This document shows positions 33,557 through 40,463 of a stretch of DNA of 44,369 bases, piece after piece. A program made the translations under genes and the position numbers. Below the pieces are notes generated by a model, which did no database searches, was not told where the DNA came from, and worked only from the letters and a program-made list of their open reading frames with translations. Origin of the DNA: a virus. The DNA lies in IMG/VR virus record IMGVR_UViG_3300042887_000125, positions 1 to 44,369 of that record. One strand, 5' to 3'. How positions within the stretch are numbered: the stretch's first letter is position 1; every line of letters begins with the position of its first letter.

Positions 33557-33773
33557 AAGTATTGTGTATGCCCATAATTCTGATGTAAAAGAATTCATGG
33601 ATGGTGGAGATTTGTCATGGAATTTATATACTGACCTCTATGAGTATTATACAGCATTAAACAAAGTTTCTTATGCTGCTCATAAAGCAATTGATGTAGA
33701 TCCCTTTGATGAAGTTAGTGAACTTTTCGCAGAAGATTGCAGAAGTTTAGGTATTAATTATGAATATAACTAG
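33546..33773 (+). CDS. Early hypothetical protein (75 aa)
   Basis: 75 residues, acidic, helical, with several tyrosines (LYTDLYEYYTALNK). GAAGAGAAGG lies upstream of ATG 33546. No known domain; in a row of small early genes. Confidence 0.7.
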   Translation: MRLESIVYAHNSDVKEFMDGGDLSWNLYTDLYEYYTALNKVSYAAHKAIDVDPFDEVSELFAEDCRSLGINYEYN

Positions 33774-33782
33774 GAGAATATT

Positions 33783-33944
33783 ATGCCAGAAGTAGATCAT
33801 GATTGGGACTCATTAATCCCAAAATATAAATGTAAAACAAGTTTGTTTGACAAATGTGTTTTAACTTTTATACTCATTACTATTGCACTAAGTACTACAT
33901 TAATGCTATTAGGATTGTTTAATCCAAAGTACTTTATGTGTTAG
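33783..33944 (+). CDS. Small single-pass membrane protein (53 aa)
   Basis: A 53-codon ORF with AGGAG before the ATG. Residues 1-24 are polar; residues 25-46 are a clear membrane segment (VLTFILITIALSTTLMLLGLF); the end is short with a final Cys. It could modify the host membrane or exclude other phages; nothing in the sequence shows which. A promoter-like sequence (TTGACA, 16 bases, TATACT at 33847-33874) lies inside it. Confidence 0.7.
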   Translation: MPEVDHDWDSLIPKYKCKTSLFDKCVLTFILITIALSTTLMLLGLFNPKYFMC

Positions 33945-33950
33945 TAATTG

Positions 33951-33990
33951 CCATACGATTGCAACACTAGTGTGTGTTTGCAATCTATGG
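33951..33990 (+). promoter_or_regulatory. Long imperfect hairpin in early intergenic gap
   Basis: CCATACGATTGCAA (33951-33964) pairs with TTGCAATCTATGG (33978-33990) with one bulged C, and the inner CAC/GTG lengthens the stem. It is the first of two inverted repeats in a 122-base gap. With no T-run it may be an RNA processing site or an operator. Confidence 0.45.
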
Positions 33991-34005
33991 CTTGTAGAAT
34001 AATCT

Positions 34006-34033
34006 TATAGTATATTCAAACGAGTATACTATA
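34006..34033 (+). promoter_or_regulatory. Perfect 9-bp inverted repeat (operator-like)
   Basis: TATAGTATA (34006-34014) and TATACTATA (34025-34033), 10 bases apart, lie 34 bases before the start of the next gene. Each arm resembles a -10 box (TATAGT/TATACT), and the symmetry is that of a dimeric regulator site. No regulator gene is evident in the phage. Confidence 0.45.
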
Positions 34034-34066
34034 GGGGTAATTTTGCCCGTAATCAAGGAGTCATGT

Positions 34067-34249
34067 ATGTTATTAACCTACAGATATATCAGCAAGAATT
34101 TCTTCGATGTCTTTTGGGGAGATGGTTGGGATAATTGTGCTAGAGTTAAGCGTGGTAGAGATGGTGCTTTTATTATTGTAAGAGCTTTCAAGAAACCACC
34201 AAGAGATTTGCTAGAAACTTTAAAGGGAGCTGTCAATGAAACCGTATAG
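34067..34249 (+). CDS. Small conserved phage protein (60 aa)
   Basis: 60 residues from ATG 34067, with AAGGAG seven bases upstream (TTG 34043 in frame is less likely). It begins MLLTYRYISKNFFDVFWGDGW, a pattern I remember in small proteins of other phages. Basic in the second half. It overlaps the amidoligase gene by 14 bases, so it may be co-expressed with that operon. Confidence 0.7.
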   Translation: MLLTYRYISKNFFDVFWGDGWDNCARVKRGRDGAFIIVRAFKKPPRDLLETLKGAVNETV

Positions 34250-35798
34250 TTTTAGTGATTTTAACAAACGCTTTAATATGTTTGGATGGTTACATCCTGA
34301 TATTCGTCAAACATATTGGACTAAAGAAGATACATCTTGGGATTATGAATCACAATCTCAAGTGCGTAGAACTTATACCTTGTCTACACTTTGGTATAAT
34401 GATCAACGAGTATTGCAGTTCTATACCAACGATGAGACTAATAAAAGCAGACGACTAACTGCTTATAATGTACATCGTGAAGCTGCTAAAGAGTTAGGTC
34501 TTATAAACCAACAGAGTTATAGAACTAATCCAAGCACTGTCATAGATGCATTATACTATCGTGTTAATGCCCCAAACTATTACAATAAAGATGGTACTGT
34601 AAAGAAAGGTTTTTGGGGTGCACTAAGAAGACGACTTCGTTCTAATGCATTGAGACCTAGCTGGGTTACTGAACACATGTTAAAAGAAGGTGTTGAAATA
34701 GCTCGTGCTAATTACCCAGGCAGTAGTTCAGAAACATTAGAAGACTATCTTACTAGTAAAGATATACCAAGTTGGTCTTACTATAAAGATGCATTAGTTG
34801 GTGACTATCGTGTTGATGGTGATAGCAGACGAGTAAAACTTGGTAGTACACAATGGCAACTCATTCATAAAAGTACAGATCCAAGGGCTTTTGGATATAC
34901 CTTTAATGAACGATATGACATCTGGCTTAGAGCTGATCAATTCTTTCACGATGGTAATGTTTATAATCGTAGTGAAGTAGACATTGTAGAATGTTCACAA
35001 TGTCATAATGAATCAGTATCTGAACTATGCATTGATGGTGTATGTCATCACTGTCTTGATGCATCATTCAAGATTCATAACTATTCTACTCGTGTAGAAA
35101 GTATGCTTAAGTTCAAGGCTACTCGCGTTAGACCTAACACTGTGTATCTTGGTTGTGAATTAGAATATGAAACAAACAATCGTAATCGTGCACAACTTGG
35201 TGTTGGTAAACTAATGCATGGTCATGCTCTTATGAAATCAGATGGTTCAATTCGTAATGGTTTTGAGATTGTAACTTGTCCTGCTACATTGGACATTCAC
35301 TTACAAGTATTCAAATCTTTCTTTGATAACTTACCACCTGATCTTAAAATAGAAAAGAATGTAGGTATGCATGTGCACATCAGTCGGAAACCCTTGAGCC
35401 ACTTGACTCTTGGCAAACTAACTGAGTTTCTTAATCGTCAAGATAATAAACAATTCATTGCACATATTGCAGGTCGCATAGATAATAACTATGCTCGTAT
35501 GGATAATGGAAGAACAGTTACTTATCCTTGGCGTAATCGTAATGGTGGTGATAGATACAATGCACTCAATCTAAACAATCAGAATACAGTAGAAGTTAGA
35601 TTGTTTGCTACACCTATGAACTACAAAGAGTTTGCATCTCGCTTACAATTTGTTCAAGCATTGGTAGACTACTGCATGCCTGCCCAATCTAATGAGTGTC
35701 TAAAGAAACAAACTCATTACGAAGCATTTGTAGATTGGTTATCTAGTAGGAAGCGTATGTTCCCAGAACTTAGTTATCATTTAAAGGAGTTTGTATAA
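34236..35798 (+). CDS. Amidoligase-family enzyme with zinc knuckle
   Basis: 520 residues. Residues about 300-490 resemble the putative amidoligase (COOH-NH2 ligase, glutamine synthetase-like fold): GCELEYE at 306-312, KSDGSIRNGFEIVTCP at 334-349, GMHVHIS at 377-383 and NTVEVRLF near 450, which would bind ATP/Mg and substrate. Before it lies a cysteine cluster, C253-x2-C256, C265, C270-x2-C273, likely a zinc ribbon. The first 240 residues are not recognised. It is followed directly by a glutamine amidotransferase and an ATP-grasp ligase, indicating peptide-bond-type ligation of an unknown substrate. Confidence 0.8.
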   Translation: MKPYSFSDFNKRFNMFGWLHPDIRQTYWTKEDTSWDYESQSQVRRTYTLSTLWYNDQRVLQFYTNDETNKSRRLTAYNVHREAAKELGLINQQSYRTNPSTVIDALYYRVNAPNYYNKDGTVKKGFWGALRRRLRSNALRPSWVTEHMLKEGVEIARANYPGSSSETLEDYLTSKDIPSWSYYKDALVGDYRVDGDSRRVKLGSTQWQLIHKSTDPRAFGYTFNERYDIWLRADQFFHDGNVYNRSEVDIVECSQCHNESVSELCIDGVCHHCLDASFKIHNYSTRVESMLKFKATRVRPNTVYLGCELEYETNNRNRAQLGVGKLMHGHALMKSDGSIRNGFEIVTCPATLDIHLQVFKSFFDNLPPDLKIEKNVGMHVHISRKPLSHLTLGKLTEFLNRQDNKQFIAHIAGRIDNNYARMDNGRTVTYPWRNRNGGDRYNALNLNNQNTVEVRLFATPMNYKEFASRLQFVQALVDYCMPAQSNECLKKQTHYEAFVDWLSSRKRMFPELSYHLKEFV

Positions 35799-36730
35799 TG
35801 TGTATTGCAATTTATAAACCTGAAGGTAAGGTATTACCTATCGAAACATTAAAAGAATGTTATACATCTAATCCAGATGGTGCTGGATTTATGTATTCAG
35901 ATAATAAGAAACTTCATATTGAAAAAGGTTTCTTTAGTTTTCAAACTTTCTATGATGCATTTAAGAAACATGAAAACAAACAAGCAGTAATTCACTTTAG
36001 GATTAAGACTCATGGTAAAATTGATACAGCAAATTGTCATCCCTTTGCAGTTAATAATGCAATTGGTTTCGTCCATAATGGTATTATTAGTGGCTATGGT
36101 GATGCTGAGTTCAGTGATACTGTTAGATTCAATGAGAAAATCTTACGCCCTTTGGTTAGTAAGTGGGGCAACCTTGCTCTATTTCAAGACCCTATAATTG
36201 AATTAGTAGAAGGTCGTATTGGATACAGTAAGCTTGTGTTCCTTGATAGACATGGCAATCATAAGATTATGAATGAGTCTAAAGGTATATGGGATGATGG
36301 TGTATGGTATTCTAACGATAGTTATAAACCTTATGTTGCACCTATAACTACTTCTTCTTGGAAAGATTTAGATTATAAGTATGGTAACTGGCGTAAACCT
36401 GTAGCTACATACAAAACACAAGTAACAATACCTAAGTCTAAAGTAGTGGCAGTAGGTGCAATGGTAGAATTACTAGAAGATACTGCTGATCCTGCTACTC
36501 TTAAAGTATATGAAACAGGTGAGCTTTGTGAGATCGTTGCAGTTAACAAAGACTTTACATGTGATCTAATGCATGAAGATTATAAAGGTAACAGTGGCTT
36601 TCTTTATAATGTTCCTTATCATTCTTTATCTTTTGTAGATGAGTTTGAAGATGACTCTATTGATCCTGTAGGTGTACCTGCATATCAACAATATGCATCA
36701 CCTTATTTATTAAAAGGAAAATCTAAATGA
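35798..36730 (+). CDS. Class II glutamine amidotransferase
   Basis: 310 residues. Cys2, exposed after removal of Met1 (MCIAIYKPEG), is the Ntn-hydrolase nucleophile. DGAGFMY, IHFRIKTHG and FVHNGIISGYG are the usual binding elements of GAT-II/YafJ-like domains, which hydrolyse glutamine to supply ammonia. Residues from about 190 on are variable. The start overlaps the amidoligase stop (TAATG). With the neighbours it would supply ammonia or act as a transferase/peptidase in the same pathway. Confidence 0.85.
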   Translation: MCIAIYKPEGKVLPIETLKECYTSNPDGAGFMYSDNKKLHIEKGFFSFQTFYDAFKKHENKQAVIHFRIKTHGKIDTANCHPFAVNNAIGFVHNGIISGYGDAEFSDTVRFNEKILRPLVSKWGNLALFQDPIIELVEGRIGYSKLVFLDRHGNHKIMNESKGIWDDGVWYSNDSYKPYVAPITTSSWKDLDYKYGNWRKPVATYKTQVTIPKSKVVAVGAMVELLEDTADPATLKVYETGELCEIVAVNKDFTCDLMHEDYKGNSGFLYNVPYHSLSFVDEFEDDSIDPVGVPAYQQYASPYLLKGKSK

Positions 36731-37479
36731 GTCTAAAGATATTTCCTTACAAAGTTGGAAGTATATCAGCTAAAAGATTGGCTAGATCCCTTGGTATTCT
36801 AAGGATTCGGCCAACCTATAATGCTAGACGTAAAGATGTTATAGTTAATTGGGGTAGTTCTACACCACCACACTTTAGGTGGATGGAACAAGATCTCAAT
36901 AAGCCACATGCTATTGCATTAGCTAGTAATAAACTAAATACTTTTTTAGAGTATCGTACTAAATCTTTTATACATGTACCACAATGGACTACTAATCCTA
37001 GTGAAGCACAACACTGGCTTGACTTAGGATTAAAAACTTATTGTCGTAAACTACTATCATCCCATAGTGGTAATGGTATTGTTGTATGTAATGCTGGAGA
37101 CACTCTTATATCTGCACCATTATATACATTACATACTAAACACAAAGATGAGTATCGTGTTCACATTTTTAAAGGAGAAGTATTAGATGTTCAAAAGAAA
37201 AAAAGAAAATTGGGATTTAATGGATCTTCTTCAGGTATTCGTAATCATTCTAGTGGCTGGGTATACGCTAGAACTGATGTTGCAATACCTGATATGCTAT
37301 GCCCCATTGCTATTCAAGCAGTAGAGATACTTGGCTTAGACTTCGGTGCTGTAGACATAGGTCACAAAGTTAATGATAATAAATTCTTTGTGTTCGAAGT
37401 TAATACTGCACCAGGTCTTGAAGGATCTACGCTTGACAAATATACAAAAGCAATATACAATTACTATAGGAGTCTATAA
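36727..37479 (+). CDS. ATP-grasp ligase
   Basis: 250 residues. The C-terminal half shows the ATP-grasp pattern: DEYRVHIFKGEVL followed by KKKR, DFGAVDIG and FEVNTAPG with metal-binding E224 and N226, then GSTLDKY. RimK-like and related ligases join a carboxylate to an amine using ATP. The start overlaps the amidotransferase stop (ATGA). Third member of the predicted ligation module. Confidence 0.87.
   Translation: MSLKIFPYKVGSISAKRLARSLGILRIRPTYNARRKDVIVNWGSSTPPHFRWMEQDLNKPHAIALASNKLNTFLEYRTKSFIHVPQWTTNPSEAQHWLDLGLKTYCRKLLSSHSGNGIVVCNAGDTLISAPLYTLHTKHKDEYRVHIFKGEVLDVQKKKRKLGFNGSSSGIRNHSSGWVYARTDVAIPDMLCPIAIQAVEILGLDFGAVDIGHKVNDNKFFVFEVNTAPGLEGSTLDKYTKAIYNYYRSL
37433..37461 (+). promoter_or_regulatory. 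Possible internal sigma70 promoter
   Basis: TTGACA (37433-37438), 17 bases, TACAAT (37456-37461), inside the end of the ATP-grasp gene and 20 bases before the next start. It lacks the TG extension of the five main promoters, so it is a weaker candidate. Confidence 0.45.
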
Positions 37480-37481
37480 TT

Positions 37482-37808
37482 ATGTCAATAGAAAGAGGTA
37501 ACTTTGTAACATTCTTTAGTCTTGATGAAGAGTTTAAACATGTTAAACAAAAAGACATTGAGTTGTTTATTGATGGTTTAGCTTGGTATCAAGTAAAAGA
37601 TACTGGTGATAATTGGTTAGATGTTCTAGCACAAGATGGTCTCAGAACTATTCATGTAGGACAAGCCTATGATGAATATTCAGTGTACACTAAGGAAGGT
37701 CTTAGACAACATCTTAAACTTTTACTTAATAATAGTAGTCATGCTGCTATTTGTGATAAGATTAAACAGTTATATCGTAAGCAGGAATTTAAATTTCAAG
37801 GAGCTTAA
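37482..37808 (+). CDS. Hypothetical protein (108 aa)
   Basis: 108 residues, slightly acidic N-terminal half and basic C-terminus. No family recognised. A TATAGGAG site lies before the ATG and the stop abuts the next start. It follows the ligase trio and could be part of that module (for example a substrate or partner), but nothing proves it. Confidence 0.7.
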   Translation: MSIERGNFVTFFSLDEEFKHVKQKDIELFIDGLAWYQVKDTGDNWLDVLAQDGLRTIHVGQAYDEYSVYTKEGLRQHLKLLLNNSSHAAICDKIKQLYRKQEFKFQGA

Positions 37809-37964
37809 ATGAGTAAAAGATATTTAATATCTGTTATTGTAGTATGTGCTTTAGCAATATGGGGAATAGAAAAAGTATTAAGCCAAACAACAACGATACT
37901 TGGACCAGATGGGTCTATAATTATATGTCAAGTTACACCTAATGGTGTAGTAATTTGTGGATAA
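37809..37964 (+). CDS. Small secreted or membrane-anchored protein (51 aa)
   Basis: A 51-codon ORF with AAGGAG upstream. Residues 6-20 are a hydrophobic signal anchor (LISVIVVCALAIWGI), followed by LGPDGS, C40 and C50. Similar short phage proteins with GPDG and two C-terminal cysteines are common. It is probably exported to the periplasm with a possible disulphide. Function unknown. Confidence 0.7.
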   Translation: MSKRYLISVIVVCALAIWGIEKVLSQTTTILGPDGSIIICQVTPNGVVICG

Positions 37965-37974
37965 AGGAATATAA

Positions 37975-38175
37975 ATGAGATGTATTGCTTGTAATAAAAA
38001 CTTAAATGACTTTGAGTCTACTCGTAAGTCAATAATATCTGGTGAATATTTAGACTTATGTAACACATGTTTTCATCAAGTAGAACAAGATATCCCTGCT
38101 AAAGAACGCGATGATCTGCGTTCAGAAGAAGAGACATTTGATGATGATACTGATGAACTAATAGATCCACTATGA
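37975..38175 (+). CDS. Small zinc-finger protein (66 aa)
   Basis: 66 residues with CIAC at 3-6 and CNTC at 29-32, a four-cysteine zinc site, followed by an acidic tail. MRCIACNK...FESTRK is familiar from T7-like phages. It might bind nucleic acid or a host protein. Last rightward gene before the antisense pqqA. Confidence 0.75.
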   Translation: MRCIACNKNLNDFESTRKSIISGEYLDLCNTCFHQVEQDIPAKERDDLRSEEETFDDDTDELIDPL

Positions 38176-38207
38176 TTGTCCGCAACGCTGTGAGCGTAGT
38201 CGGCAAT
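38175..38207. terminator. Hairpin between zinc-finger gene and antisense pqqA
   Basis: ATTG-CCG (38175-38182, with a bulged T) pairs with CGGCAAT (38201-38207), and ACGCT (38185-38189) with AGCGT (38193-38197). The hairpin sits between the stop codons of two converging genes. The + strand has ATTTATTTATT about 10 bases later, not directly adjacent, so termination strength is unclear. Confidence 0.5.
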
Positions 38208-38216
38208 CTAGGGGAT

Positions 38217-38288
38217 TTATTTATTCATTACGTACATTGTTACTTCGAAGCCAAAACGCATTTCAGTAGCTGCTGGTTTAGTCCACAT
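38217..38288 (-). CDS. pqqA: PqqA, pyrroloquinoline quinone precursor peptide (23 aa)
   Basis: A 23-codon ORF on the strand opposite the early operon. It starts MWTKP and contains [10 protein letters not shown] at 10-19. E15 and Y19 are exactly the residues cross-linked in known 23-residue PqqA peptides to become PQQ, and the length is the same. AAAGGAA lies upstream of the ATG, and a promoter is at 38338-38366. PQQ is the cofactor of methanol and glucose dehydrogenases; host PqqB-F would be needed because none is encoded here. It probably supports host methylotrophic energy supply during infection. No other explanation fits the pattern equally well. Confidence 0.9.
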   Translation of the reverse strand: MWTKPAATEMRFGFEVTMYVMNK

Positions 38289-38337
38289 AATAGTTTCCTT
38301 TATAAAAGTTAATATAGAATTTTCATTCTATACAAGT

Positions 38338-38366
38338 ATTATAACATAATGAATGAAAACTGTCAT
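38338..38366 (-). promoter_or_regulatory. Dedicated leftward promoter of pqqA
   Basis: On the - strand: ATGACA (38361-38366), 17 bases, TATAAT (38338-38343), with extended TG (TGTTATAAT). Expected start near 38331 gives a leader of about 40 bases to the pqqA ATG. Only one mismatch to consensus. Confidence 0.8.
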
Positions 38367-38399
38367 GTGTGTAACACCTAACCTTACCTAAGGATTATC

Positions 38400-39092
38400 A
38401 TTAGTAAATTTATACAACATACCTCTTGTCCCAAATGTGGCTCACGGGATAATCTTGCAGAGTATGATGACCATGTATGGTGCTTTGGTTGTAAGTATTA
38501 CAAACTAAAGAACGATATACAATCTATTCGAAACAGATTGCAGAGTCAGCAGACGATGCTATCTGATGAGATTACTCTTGACTTAACTACTGATATTCCT
38601 ATGAAAGCTAAGCAATGGTTACTTAAGTATGGCATTACTAATGAAGAGATAGGGCAAAATAATATTGCGTATAACGCAAATTCTGACATACTTGTTTTGC
38701 TACACACGCAAAATTACTGGCAAGGTAGATGCTTTGGTGATCAACATCAAAAGTATTTATCTAAAGGTAATAAGCCTTTGACAATCTATGGTAATGGTGA
38801 TACAATTGTATGTGTGGAAGATGTTTTATCTGCAATTAAAATTGCTAGACTTTCACCAGACTATTGTGCAACACCGCTACTTGGTAGTAGTATGTCTCTA
38901 GAAACTACACAATCACTCTCAGAACGATTTAAAAAGATTCTGATATGGTTGGATAGGGATAAGGCTAAAGAAGCGATTAGGATATCAAGAAACTTAAAAC
39001 AGAGGGGTATATTAGTTGATGTTGTTATCTCACCTAAAGATCCTAAAGATTATGAGAAAGGGGAAATCATTACTTGGTTGAAGAACAGATAA
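38400..39092 (+). CDS. DNA primase (T7 gp4 primase-half), non-ATG start
   Basis: A zinc-binding domain followed by TOPRIM. Reading from ATT 38400 gives 230 residues with CPKC at 10-13 and CFGC at 28-31, then E140 in VCVEDVLSA and DRD at 185-187 as TOPRIM metal ligands. The first ATG in frame is 38538, which would remove the zinc domain needed for template recognition. In frame, a stop lies shortly before 38400 and no ATG/GTG/TTG exists between. AAGGA at 38390-38394 is well placed for ATT 38400. Synthesises RNA primers for replication. The helicase half is a separate overlapping gene. Confidence 0.83.
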   Translation: MSKFIQHTSCPKCGSRDNLAEYDDHVWCFGCKYYKLKNDIQSIRNRLQSQQTMLSDEITLDLTTDIPMKAKQWLLKYGITNEEIGQNNIAYNANSDILVLLHTQNYWQGRCFGDQHQKYLSKGNKPLTIYGNGDTIVCVEDVLSAIKIARLSPDYCATPLLGSSMSLETTQSLSERFKKILIWLDRDKAKEAIRISRNLKQRGILVDVVISPKDPKDYEKGEIITWLKNR

Positions 39093-40315
39093 TAAATTTA
39101 TTCTGTAAGGATAGAAATCTCTTTACAAAGTATTATAGATATGTTAACATTAATTATATTAAAATTAATTATAGTAATATATATAAATTATTTATAGTAA
39201 TAGAGTATTACTATAACAAATATAATAATAATAATAATATAACTAAAGAAGAATTAGAGTTAGCTTACAATAGTAACTATTTACTAAAAGACTCTGAACG
39301 AAAAGAACTATCCGATCTGTTAGATCGTGTCTTAAACTCTGAACTACTTAACCCTGAAGCAGTCGTCACTCTGCTTGAGGAGCATCGTAGACGCTGCCTT
39401 GCTGGAGACTTAGCAAGACTAGCACTAGATGTTGAAGATGGTAAATCAGATATCAAAGAACTAATGGATAAGTTTAATGAGTTTGAACATCAAGAAGTAG
39501 AAGCAGACCAACCTACTTCCATTGATTTAAACTTAGCAGACTTACATCAATCACAAGTTGCAACACCTGGACTTAGATGGAGATTAGAATTCCTTAATAA
39601 GAGTCTTGGATCATTACGCAAAGGTGACTTTGGGTTTGTCTTTGCTAGACCTGAGACTGGTAAGACTACATTCTTAGCTAGTGAAATATCACACATGGTT
39701 GAACAAACTGATGGTGATATCATTTGGTTTAACAATGAAGAACAAGGTAATAAAGTCGCCATTCGTTGTTACCAAGCAGTGCTTGGGGTAACAGCCGAAT
39801 CGCTCTTTGGTGATATAGAAAGAAACCAAGCTTTGTTTGAAACTAAAACGGGTAAACGAATTAAGATCTATGACTTTGAAGATTCATCAAGGGCTAATAG
39901 GATTGAAGCTATTCTTAAAGAAGCTAATCCTGCCTTGATTATCTTTGACCAGATAGATAAGATTAAAGGATTTAAAGGAGATCGTAATGACTTGGAACTA
40001 AAGGCAATCTATCAATGGGCTCGTGAAATAGCTAAGACATATGCACCAGTTATAGCTATATCTCAAGCTGGTGGTGAGGCAGAAGGTAAACTATGGTTGA
40101 CCATGGACATGGTTGATAGTAGTAAAACAGCCAAGCAAGGTGAGGCTGACTGGATTCTAGGTATAGGTAAAGAACAAGATAACACTAGTCGTTATAGGTA
40201 TTTAAATATTACTAAGAATAAACTACTAGGAGATGCGGATACATTACCAGAACTTAGACATGGATCAGTACAAGTATTAATTAAACCGGAGATAGCTCGA
40301 TATGAAGATTTATAA
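39074..40315 (+). CDS. Replicative DNA helicase (DnaB/T7 gp4B-like)
   Basis: 413 residues from TTG 39074, overlapping the primase by 19 bases. The ATPase core begins near 165, with Walker A RPETGKTT at 192-199, Walker B LIIFDQID at 288-295 and later ISQAGGEAEGK. The first 140 residues are helical and include a run of asparagines (about 51-55) in a very AT-rich coding stretch (39160-39240). It unwinds DNA 5'-3' as a hexamer. In T7 this domain is fused to the primase. Confidence 0.9.
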   Translation: MVEEQIINLFCKDRNLFTKYYRYVNINYIKINYSNIYKLFIVIEYYYNKYNNNNNITKEELELAYNSNYLLKDSERKELSDLLDRVLNSELLNPEAVVTLLEEHRRRCLAGDLARLALDVEDGKSDIKELMDKFNEFEHQEVEADQPTSIDLNLADLHQSQVATPGLRWRLEFLNKSLGSLRKGDFGFVFARPETGKTTFLASEISHMVEQTDGDIIWFNNEEQGNKVAIRCYQAVLGVTAESLFGDIERNQALFETKTGKRIKIYDFEDSSRANRIEAILKEANPALIIFDQIDKIKGFKGDRNDLELKAIYQWAREIAKTYAPVIAISQAGGEAEGKLWLTMDMVDSSKTAKQGEADWILGIGKEQDNTSRYRYLNITKNKLLGDADTLPELRHGSVQVLIKPEIARYEDL

Positions 40316-40463
40316 TGCAACAGTCCAAGACATTTTAGAATTTGATGATAGTTTATCTGTTGAAGAAGCAGAAGATCTCTTGCTTTTTTCTAATGAAAAT
40401 GATACAATAGAAGAAGCAATAGATAAATTTTATGGGGAACCTCGCGGAGAATGCGCTACTTAA
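40302..40463 (+). CDS. Small acidic protein (53 aa)
   Basis: A 53-codon ORF overlapping the helicase end by 14 bases and the polymerase start by 13. It is very acidic (VEEAEDLL, NDTIEEAID). GGAGATAG precedes the ATG. No family recognised. Its location suggests a replication accessory or antirestriction role, without direct evidence. Confidence 0.65.
   Translation: MKIYNATVQDILEFDDSLSVEEAEDLLLFSNENDTIEEAIDKFYGEPRGECAT

Noticed and set aside
33847-33874. TTGACA, 16 bases, TATACT inside the small membrane protein gene
   Set aside because: It resembles a promoter, but the spacer is 16 and the TG is absent; it was noted in that gene's entry rather than called as a feature.
38538-39092. Primase starting at ATG 38538
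   Set aside because: This start would omit the clearly encoded four-cysteine zinc domain that lies in frame directly upstream.
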